32,440 nucleotides of DNA from an uncultured Saprospiraceae bacterium (lineage in GTDB: Bacteria > Bacteroidota > Bacteroidia > Chitinophagales > Saprospiraceae), in the NCBI GenBank assembly GCA_937967535.1, contig CALCMV010000199.1, positions 1-32,440 on the forward strand, given 5' to 3'. This document shows positions 7,534 to 13,694 of the stretch, in pieces. Position 1 is the first letter of the stretch, and each line of letters starts with the position of its first letter. The notes beneath the pieces are model-generated. The model did not search any database, was not told where the DNA came from, and was given only the letters and a program-made list of their open reading frames with translations. Made by a program: the position numbers and the translations under genes.

Positions 7534-8181
7534 TATAATACGAATGTTTTTTGAAGATTTTTAGTGAAAATGGCTAGGACATTTACCTCGTATTTTGAAA
7601 ATTCAAGGTGGTTTTTTTGATACATTCAACAAATTTTTCTATTATATTATAGAGAAATATACAGCGTAAAACTAAGAATTTTCGTATTTTTTATAAAAAA
7701 ATAGCAAAAAAAATGCGCCTTTTTTTCAGTTACAAATTGGAGCAATATTTACAAAATAGCTTTGTATTAGTTTTAATTATCAATGTGTTATGCAATGTTA
7801 ATTTTAAATATAATAATTTGACTTTCTGATAGTTCTATCGTTTTTGTTTTGTTTTTGGAAATTTTGTGAATGATTTTTGCGTTCAAGAAAGCAATGGTGA
7901 AAAAAATCTTAAAAAGCAACTATTTTATGTAAAATTTTATCTACAAAACGTAACTACATAATAACAGTACTCAGGAAGCAAAGTTGTTCTGCAACTTAAA
8001 GTAATTATTTGTTAATTTAAAAATGTAATTATTTACCACTGAAAACACGGAGGACATTAAAACCAAATTGACAGAAAACTAAAATTTGTAAGAAAAGACT
8101 CTGTAACCCTTATGTTCTTCTAGGTTAGTTTTATTTTTACCCTTAGTCGTGATAAATAGTTACCTAAAAACAACCAAAACT
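7534..8181. other. Long AT-rich region between divergent genes
   Basis: About 650 bp between the divergent deformylase and repeat-protein genes, with no supportable ORF. It should contain promoters for both directions; only one candidate is visible (7737-7764). The long untranslated stretch before 8182 could be a leader. Confidence 0.4.
7737..7764 (+). promoter_or_regulatory. Putative Bacteroidota promoter
   Basis: TTG at 7737-7739, a 17-nt spacer, then TAGCTTTG at 7757-7764, which fits the TAnnTTTG -7 consensus of the Bacteroidota housekeeping sigma factor. It would start a transcript near 7771, about 410 nt before the repeat-protein gene. In AT-rich DNA such matches arise by chance. Confidence 0.3.
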
Positions 8182-8739
8182 ATGAAAAAGGCAAATGTTA
8201 ATTCGTTTGACAAGAACAAAGTACAAGTAAAATTGATGAAAAACAAAAACCTCAGAATCTCTGATGGTACAAAAAATTCCACTAAAATCGTTAATCTGCG
8301 AAAAACAGGCATCACTATCTGGACAGATGGTAATCATCTTAAAATCTTTCGTGGCGATCTGCTTAATGAAGTTATTGGGCGGAGTGCGTGTCGGGCTAAT
8401 CAGTTTCAGACAGTAGAGTTTGTGGTTACCGAAAGCGAACAGACATCGCAGGTAATCGGCGCGAGTAATATTCTGGAAGGGCGTTCTATTAAAGGTGAAA
8501 AGACATCACAGGTAATCGGCGCGAGCAATATTCTGGAAGGGCGTTCTATTAAAGGTGAAAAGACATCGCAGGTAATCGGCGCGAGCAATATTCTGGAAGG
8601 GCGTTCTGAAAGTGATGATATTTTAGTGATTAGTGCTAAAAATGGAACATCGGAAGGACGCTCAATAAAGGGAAATAGAGCTATTTCGATTAGCTTGAAT
8701 GAAAAAACTGTTATTATTAGGCATGGCAGTATTTCTTAA
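8182..8739 (+). CDS. Tandem-repeat protein with RiPP-precursor-like leader
   Basis: 185 residues from the ATG at 8182; an upstream in-frame GTG at 8149 is less likely. The first 20 residues, MKKANVNSFDKNKVQVKLMK, resemble leaders of Bacteroidota ribosomal peptide precursors (MKK-x-N-x-N-x-F-x-K-N-x-L ... M), though the usual Gly-Gly end is replaced by ISDGT. Residues 30-86 look beta-rich. Residues 87-142 carry three copies of a 20-residue unit, KTSQVIGASNILEGRSIKGE (the last one partial), almost identical in DNA. A shorter echo, SEGRSIKG, follows, and then a beta-rich end. There is no signal peptide. No modifying enzyme or transporter lies next to it, which weakens a RiPP reading; a repeat-containing structural or adhesive protein is the alternative. 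Function is unknown. Confidence 0.6.
   Translation: MKKANVNSFDKNKVQVKLMKNKNLRISDGTKNSTKIVNLRKTGITIWTDGNHLKIFRGDLLNEVIGRSACRANQFQTVEFVVTESEQTSQVIGASNILEGRSIKGEKTSQVIGASNILEGRSIKGEKTSQVIGASNILEGRSESDDILVISAKNGTSEGRSIKGNRAISISLNEKTVIIRHGSIS
8441..8607 (+). repeat. 60-bp in-frame tandem repeat, 2.8 copies
   Basis: Copies start at 8441, 8501 and 8561, with only about two differences among them. The period is a multiple of three, so copy number can change without breaking the frame. Near-identity indicates recent expansion or gene conversion. Confidence 0.95.
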
Positions 8740-8773
8740 AATATGTTTTAACTGAAATTTATCCCATAACAAT

Positions 8774-8830
8774 ATATAATAGTTCGTGCGGTTTTTATTA
8801 TTTTAATAAAAATTGTACGGACTATTGTAT
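8774..8830. terminator. Long near-symmetrical hairpin after the repeat protein
   Basis: Arms 8774-8797 and about 8807-8830 can pair over about 24 positions if G-U pairs are allowed, with a small AT loop. It begins 34 bp after the stop codon at 8739. It lacks a clean T-tract outside the stem, so it may be a 3'-end stabilising structure rather than a classic intrinsic terminator. Confidence 0.5.
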
Positions 8831-8853
8831 TTAGAGCTATCGGGATTCTCAGA

Positions 8854-8940
8854 GATGTTCGAGTGAAATAGGGAGTATTGCAAGGCGAATGTTTTTATGA
8901 AAAATGGCTGTCTAAATATTCAAATATCCACTTTTAACAA
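8854..8940 (+). repeat. Dispersed ~87-bp repeat, copy 1
   Basis: This segment matches the reverse complement of 27620-27705 at roughly 80-85% identity by eye, with a shared core ATGAAAAATGGCTGTCT. In this copy only, AGGCGAAT at 8883-8890 forms an inverted repeat with ATTCGCCT at 8945-8952. Both copies lie downstream of a stop codon. Nature unknown. Confidence 0.75.
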
Positions 8941-9107
8941 AGCAATTCGCCTAGCACAAAAGAAGCCTTCCAAATGCGGGAGTTATTATTTTATTTTTAC
9001 TTAAAACAAACTTATTCTAAAAAATTTTGTATCATTGGACTTCTTATTGATAATCAGACTATTAGAGCATTTGAAATTCACTCATTCAAATTTCAGTATT
9101 AAGTTTA

Positions 9108-10136
9108 ATGCAATCATTTCTCATCATTCAGACTGCCTTCATTGGCGATGTTATTTTGGCAACACCCATTATCGAAAAACTACACGCACATTATCCTTAT
9201 GCTGATATAGATTTTTTGGTCAGAAAAGGAAATGAAAGTCTTTTGGAAGAACATCCCAAGCTGCGCGACATCTTAATTTGGGATAAACAACAACAAAAAT
9301 ACAAACATCTGCTCCAACTTGCCCGTAAAATTCGCCGACGAAAATACGATGCAGTCATCAACCCTCACCGCTTTGCTGCCTCCGGTTTTTTGACGGCATT
9401 TAGCAAGGCAAACGAGCGTATTGGTTTCGACAAAAATCCTTTTTCTTTTTTTTATAATAAAAAAATAAAACACCAATTAGGAAACAGTACACACGAAGTC
9501 AACCGCAACCTCCAACTCATTGAGCATCTCACCAATAGCGAATTTGTACGCCCGGCACTCTATCCCTCCGACGATGATTTTGAAACGGTAAGTCCCTATC
9601 TGTCAGAAAATTACATTTGTATAGCACCCGCATCAGTATGGCATACCAAGCAATTGCCCGCCGAAAAATGGATTCAACTCACCCAAGCCCTGCCATTCGA
9701 CCTCAACGTTCTCCTCATCGGTAGTCCCGCCGACGGCTGCATTTGCGAAATGATAAAAACCACTTCCTATCATCCCAATATCCATAATCTCGCCGGAAAA
9801 CTCACCCTACTCCAATCCGCAGTCCTCATAAACAGTGCGCGGATGACTTATACCAACGATTCTGCACCCATGCACCTCGCCTCTGCCATGAACGCCCCCG
9901 TAACCGCAGTTTACTGCTCCACTATACCCGATTTTGGTTTTGGACCCCTCTCGGATGAGTCACACATCATCCAAAGCACCGAAAAACTCCCCTGTCGCCC
10001 TTGTGGATTACATGGCAAAAAAAACTGTCCCAAACAACACTTCAACTGCGCCAATACCATTGATATACAACAAATGGCAGACCTTTTACCCAATCAAAAA
10101 ACAAACACCCAAAAACTCGCAACCCACAACTCGTAA
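9108..10136 (+). CDS. Glycosyltransferase family 9 (heptosyltransferase-like)
   Basis: 342 residues, normal length for ADP-heptose:LPS heptosyltransferases (WaaF/RfaF type). These cytoplasmic or membrane-associated enzymes add heptose or a related sugar to the growing lipopolysaccharide core. The N-terminal Rossmann-like domain opens with IIQTAFIGDVILATPI, the family signature for acceptor binding. The C-terminal domain has YICIAPASVWHTKQ and the nucleotide-sugar motif NDSAPMHLASA. Late cysteines (CRPCG, NCPKQHFNC) are common in this family. It stands alone on the plus strand and converges on the TPR gene with a six-base gap. The last codons and the stop lie inside a heptamer-periodic DNA stretch (10114-10141), so the tail LATHNS is probably repeat-derived. 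The actual sugar is not predictable. Confidence 0.9.
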   Translation: MQSFLIIQTAFIGDVILATPIIEKLHAHYPYADIDFLVRKGNESLLEEHPKLRDILIWDKQQQKYKHLLQLARKIRRRKYDAVINPHRFAASGFLTAFSKANERIGFDKNPFSFFYNKKIKHQLGNSTHEVNRNLQLIEHLTNSEFVRPALYPSDDDFETVSPYLSENYICIAPASVWHTKQLPAEKWIQLTQALPFDLNVLLIGSPADGCICEMIKTTSYHPNIHNLAGKLTLLQSAVLINSARMTYTNDSAPMHLASAMNAPVTAVYCSTIPDFGFGPLSDESHIIQSTEKLPCRPCGLHGKKNCPKQHFNCANTIDIQQMADLLPNQKTNTQKLATHNS

Positions 10137-10141
10137 CCGCA
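10114..10141. repeat. Heptamer array spanning a stop codon
   Basis: Four 7-nt units: AACTCGC, AACCCAC, AACTCGT, AACCGCA. The TAA of the glycosyltransferase gene (10134-10136) lies within the third and fourth units. The array touches the end of the converging TPR gene at 10143. Confidence 0.7.
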
Positions 10142-10142
10142 A

Positions 10143-11234
10143 CTATTTATCTGACTTTGCTCTTTTTCGGGCTGCTTTTAGCTCCTTTTTGCTCATACGC
10201 TCCGATGTGGGAATAGCAGCATCTTTCATACTTTCATCTTTGATAAATTGCCCTGAAATTTTCTCAATCGCCTTATCATAACCCAAGTCTGCCGACATAT
10301 CTATGTGCTGACGCGCCCGTGCCTCATTCCCTTTTTGCAAATAAGCGGCTGCCAGTAGATAATGCGCTTCACCATCCCGCGGTTGCTGCTCCAAATAGGC
10401 ATTGAACCCCGCAATAGCATCATCATAACGCTCTGCATAATAAGCCGAGCGACCTGCATGTTGTATCAATTCATAATCATTTTCGTCCAAATCCGATGCC
10501 TGGCTAAAGTGCTTATACGCCTCCGAATAATCCGATTTATTAAAATGCAATAAACCCAATCGAATGTAGGCATCCAAATAAGTATTGTCAAAGCCTACCG
10601 CCTTAAAATGCTCTTCAATCGCGGCATCTTTATCCTTCAATTTTTCATAACAAATCCCGCGCATATAAAACACCTTTGCATCCACATCCGAGGGACGAAT
10701 TTTGTGCGATTGGTCAATTGCTTGTTGAAACATGCCTTGCTCATACAAATCCACAACACTGTACAAATCAACATATTGCTCATTTGTTGTCCCCTCAAAA
10801 ACATCTCCATTCGCCTCGCCCGATTCACCTTCATACAAAGCCAATTGCTGCAAGGGTTTTTTATAATTCGGTGATAAAGCAACAGATTTTCGGAAAGCCA
10901 TCAATGCTTTATCTTTTTGATTATCAGATAGATATAAAAGTCCGAGATTGTATAAGGCTTTCTCATCATTTTTTTCTGCAACTACTTTTTCATAATTTTT
11001 AATCGCTTTTTTGACATCGCCATCTTCATCATAACACACCGCCAACATATGATAAGCATCCGTAAAATCGGGCGATGCCTCTATCGCCTCATGTAAATAC
11101 GGAATAGCAAAATCGTATTTTTCAGCATTATATTGATTCAAGGCTTTTTCATAAGAATGCCACGCTTCGGCAGTTTGGGCAATTGAACCGGATACGCAAC
11201 AAAATAGCAGGAAGAAAATTGTTATCGTTTTCAT
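10143..11234 (-). CDS. Secreted TPR-repeat protein
   Basis: 363 residues. A Sec signal peptide covers about residues 1-19 (MKTITIFFLLFCCVSGSIAQ). The rest is a stack of tetratricopeptide repeats, about eight helical pairs. Clear examples are AYHMLAVCYDEDGDVKKAIK, ALYNLGLLYLSDNQKDKALM and AHYLLAAAYLQKGNEARARQ. The protein ends in a basic stretch rich in Lys and Arg. TPR domains bind other proteins; in Bacteroidota similar periplasmic TPR proteins are common and have varied or unknown partners. Its stop is six bases from that of the glycosyltransferase gene, so the two transcripts converge. There is no promoter evidence beyond an AT-rich upstream region shared with the divergent aminotransferase-like gene. 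Confidence 0.88.
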   Translation of the reverse strand: MKTITIFFLLFCCVSGSIAQTAEAWHSYEKALNQYNAEKYDFAIPYLHEAIEASPDFTDAYHMLAVCYDEDGDVKKAIKNYEKVVAEKNDEKALYNLGLLYLSDNQKDKALMAFRKSVALSPNYKKPLQQLALYEGESGEANGDVFEGTTNEQYVDLYSVVDLYEQGMFQQAIDQSHKIRPSDVDAKVFYMRGICYEKLKDKDAAIEEHFKAVGFDNTYLDAYIRLGLLHFNKSDYSEAYKHFSQASDLDENDYELIQHAGRSAYYAERYDDAIAGFNAYLEQQPRDGEAHYLLAAAYLQKGNEARARQHIDMSADLGYDKAIEKISGQFIKDESMKDAAIPTSERMSKKELKAARKRAKSDK

Positions 11235-11389
11235 TTAAATAATTTGTATTAAAAATAAATAATTGTATGTGGTGGCAAATATCAGAAATGTTATTTTGAT
11301 ATTAGACGAAAAAAATAAAATTCCGTTGTCTATGACCTCTAAAGATATTTATTTTGACATATAGATTCACATCTAAAATAAAAAAACCT

Positions 11390-11398
11390 TAATTTTGC
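11390..11398 (+). promoter_or_regulatory. Putative -7 promoter box for the PLP enzyme gene
   Basis: TAATTTTGC fits TAnnTTTG plus the frequent following C. It lies about 140 bp before the start codon at 11539. The matching -33 TTG is not evident at the usual spacing, so support is weak. The rest of 11235-11538, the gap between divergent genes, shows nothing else. Confidence 0.35.
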
Positions 11399-11538
11399 AT
11401 GAAAGATGTAAGACGGGAGACAGAAAATAAATAGTGCATCCAAAAAGTTTTTTTCGTCTTCCCTAATTTCCAAATTCCGAATAAAAACCACTAAAAATAC
11501 TTCCCTCTCTCGTCCAATGTCTTATTAAAATCTTTATT

Positions 11539-13026
11539 ATGAATACACTGACTAGACCTGAATTTGACTTAAAAAAACACTTTACGCACTTTCGCAAGAA
11601 TATCATTGGCCAGGATGTTGAATTTGATACACCATTCGGCAGAAAAAAAATCATATATGCAGATTGGATAGCCAGTGGTAGGTTATACGAAACAATTGAG
11701 AAAAAGATGCGTTATGAGGTCGCTCCTTTTATCGGCAATACACATACGGAGACTACTGTGACAGGCACATCCATGACAATTGCCTACCACGAAGCACGCG
11801 AAATCATCAAGCGACACGTCAACGCGACAGCGCATGATATTCTTGTGTCATCCGGGTCGGGTATGACAGGTGTGGTCAATAAATTTCAGCGAATCTTGGG
11901 TTTGAAAGTTCCCGAAAAACTCGAAAAACACCTCACCATTCCCCGCGAAAAACGCCCGATTGTCTTCGTCACACACATGGAACATCACTCCAACCAAACT
12001 TCGTGGATTGAGACTATTGCTGATGTAGAATGTATCCATCCCAATGCCGACGGCTTGGTTGATATGGTGCATTTTGATGAATTATTGGAACAATATAAAG
12101 ACCGCGAAATCAAAATTGCAGCCATTACTTCTTGCTCCAATGTGACAGGAGTGTTCTCCCCATATCGCCAAATTGCGCGACGCATACATCAGGAAGGAGG
12201 TTATTGTTTTGTCGATTTTGCTTGCTCTGCGCCTTACGTAGATATTGACATGCACCCCGCCGACCCGCTTGAAAAATTGGATGCCATTTATTTCTCTCCA
12301 CACAAATTTTTGGGTGGTCCGGGTACGCCGGGTGTCTTGGTTTTTTGTTCGTCTTTGTACACCAATAAAGTGCCTGACAACCCCGGCGGCGGTACTGTCA
12401 AATGGACCAATCCCTGGGGCGGACACCGCTTTTTTGAAGATATCGAAGCACGCGAAGATGGTGGTACACCTGCATTTTTACAGACCATTCGCGCAGCATT
12501 GAGCATCCAATTGAAGGAGCAAATGGGCGTACAAAACATCCTCAAACGCGAACACGAACTTACTCAACGTATTTTTACTGCTTTTCGGGAAATGCCTACT
12601 CTCCACATCCTCGCCGATAATATAGAAGACCGACTCGGCGCGATTTCATTTTATATAGACGACCTTCATTATAATTTGGGCGTAAAACTACTCAATGACC
12701 GCTATGGCATACAAGTGCGCGGCGGCTGTTCCTGTGCGGGTACGTATGGACATTATTTGTTGAATGTATCAGAGCATTATTCCAATAGTATTACCTGTAA
12801 AATAGATAATGGCGACAACTCCGAAAAACCCGGTTGGATACGCCTTTCACTCCACCCAACCATGACCGACGAAGACATCGAAACCATCATTGACGCAGTA
12901 CGCGCACTCGAAATTCACCACAAATCATGGGCGCAGGATTATCGCTATGATTGTAATACGAATGAATTTATACATGTTCAGGCAAATGATTCGGATAGAA
13001 AACGAGTGATGAGTTGGTTTGTGTAA
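11539..13026 (+). CDS. Class V aminotransferase / cysteine desulfurase-like PLP enzyme
   Basis: 495 residues, longer than SufS (about 400-410). The pyridoxal-phosphate lysine is Lys256 in YFSPHKFLGG, preceded by the conserved His. The cofactor-stacking His is in THMEHHSNQTSW (about 149-150), and Asp226 in FVDFACSAP should bind the pyridine nitrogen. A cysteine-rich segment RGGCSCAGTYGHYLL sits where SufS-type enzymes carry their catalytic cysteine loop. Relatives remove sulfur or selenium from cysteine or selenocysteine, or act on other amino acids; the substrate here is not defined. No suf genes are adjacent, so a role in Fe-S cluster assembly is not supported by context. The segment around 300-330 (PWGGHRFFEDIEAREDGGTP) is typical of a Bacteroidota subgroup annotated only as aminotransferase class V. 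Confidence 0.88.
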   Translation: MNTLTRPEFDLKKHFTHFRKNIIGQDVEFDTPFGRKKIIYADWIASGRLYETIEKKMRYEVAPFIGNTHTETTVTGTSMTIAYHEAREIIKRHVNATAHDILVSSGSGMTGVVNKFQRILGLKVPEKLEKHLTIPREKRPIVFVTHMEHHSNQTSWIETIADVECIHPNADGLVDMVHFDELLEQYKDREIKIAAITSCSNVTGVFSPYRQIARRIHQEGGYCFVDFACSAPYVDIDMHPADPLEKLDAIYFSPHKFLGGPGTPGVLVFCSSLYTNKVPDNPGGGTVKWTNPWGGHRFFEDIEAREDGGTPAFLQTIRAALSIQLKEQMGVQNILKREHELTQRIFTAFREMPTLHILADNIEDRLGAISFYIDDLHYNLGVKLLNDRYGIQVRGGCSCAGTYGHYLLNVSEHYSNSITCKIDNGDNSEKPGWIRLSLHPTMTDEDIETIIDAVRALEIHHKSWAQDYRYDCNTNEFIHVQANDSDRKRVMSWFV

Positions 13027-13028
13027 AT

Positions 13029-13068
13029 ACATTCCTGTCTATACTTGGGGTGGTACGGGCAGGAATGT
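13029..13068 (+). terminator. Hairpin after the PLP enzyme gene
   Basis: ACATTCCTG (13029-13037) pairs perfectly with CAGGAATGT (13060-13068), starting three bases after the stop codon. There is no T-tract, so it may work with another factor or as a 3'-end stabiliser. Confidence 0.5.
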
Positions 13069-13114
13069 CTGTATTACGTTTACCCTGTAAGTGTTTCTTG
13101 CGCTTATCTTATAA

Positions 13115-13225
13115 TTAATTTGTTAATGATTGTAAATCAATAAATTCTAAGTCAAGATGTGTGTCTTTGAGGTGGCTAAAATCTTTATCTGTAGTTAGTA
13201 GTTTTAGGTTAAAATTCGCGGCAGA
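13115..13225 (-). pseudogene. C-terminal remnant of a PIN-domain toxin
   Basis: A 36-codon frame without a start, bounded by a stop at 13226-13228 and ending at TAA 13115-13117. It reads SAANFNLKLLTTDKDFSHLK and ends with LEFIDLQSLTN. The pattern LLTTDKDF, with the acidic residues of the fourth PIN motif, is characteristic of the last part of VapC/PIN RNases. It overlaps the 3' end of the antitoxin-like gene in a different frame, so most of the toxin gene has been deleted. No activity is expected. Confidence 0.6.
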
Positions 13226-13496
13226 TTAATTCTTCCAATGTTTGTTCCCATTCTTCTGCTTTAAACATTTTTTCTACTTCCTCAAAAGTCATTTTATGAA
13301 TGGTTTGTCTCTTTTCAATTTCTTGAAGCGAAACGCCAGATTCTATCGTAATCGTTTCTATTGATGTTCCATTAACATCATTATTCATCATGTTTTTTTC
13401 CTTGATAAAATCATGTATTTCAGATAGATGCAATTCACTATCCATCTGCATTATTGTATCAATTATATTGAATTTTAGTATTTCGGTATTAACCAT
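13209..13496 (-). CDS. Antitoxin-like protein, orphan
   Basis: 95 residues, soluble, acidic and helical. The N-terminus (LKFNIIDTIMQMDSELHLSE) resembles small Bacteroidota antitoxins that precede PIN toxins, and MTFEEVEKMF is like the toxin-binding tail of such proteins. Immediately downstream, overlapping its last codons, is the C-terminal scrap of a PIN toxin. The natural C-terminus may therefore have been replaced by the deletion junction: the last residues LEELICREF run into the toxin remnant. The gene could be transcribed alone and be inert, or act as a spare antitoxin against a related toxin elsewhere. The assignment rests on context more than on sequence. Confidence 0.5.
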   Translation of the reverse strand: MVNTEILKFNIIDTIMQMDSELHLSEIHDFIKEKNMMNNDVNGTSIETITIESGVSLQEIEKRQTIHKMTFEEVEKMFKAEEWEQTLEELICREF

Positions 13497-13551
13497 ATGT
13501 CTAACTTAATAACGTTTTTTATCACATATAAGAATTAGATAATGCAAGATA

Positions 13552-13627
13552 AACGTAAAACGATTTTGTAAATCGTCAAGCAAAAACGAGCATTTCCGCA
13601 GAATGATTTACAAAATCGTTTTACGTT
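13552..13627. repeat. 23-bp perfect inverted repeat with 30-nt loop
   Basis: Arms 13552-13574 and 13605-13627 are perfect complements beginning AACGTAAAACGATTTTG. The pairing extends imperfectly outward to about 13531 and 13639. It sits between the GH16 gene's 3' end (13695) and the antitoxin-like gene's 5' end. It may be a terminator for the GH16 gene or a small hairpin element; no target duplication was found. Confidence 0.85.
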
Positions 13628-13694
13628 GCACTAAATTCTTAGATGATCTCGATTTTTTTCAAAGATACATCATTTTTTATAAAAAAACATGTTC

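Noticed and set aside
8406-8588. 60-codon minus-strand frame over the 60-bp repeats
   Set aside because: Antisense shadow of the tandem repeats; the plus-strand frame is longer and has a plausible start.
8441-8607. CRISPR-like look of the regularly spaced repeats
   Set aside because: The units are contiguous and in frame with no unique spacers, so this is a protein tandem repeat.
13552-13627. MITE like the one at 6694
   Set aside because: Strong inverted repeat, but no flanking target duplication could be found and the ends continue pairing outward imperfectly.
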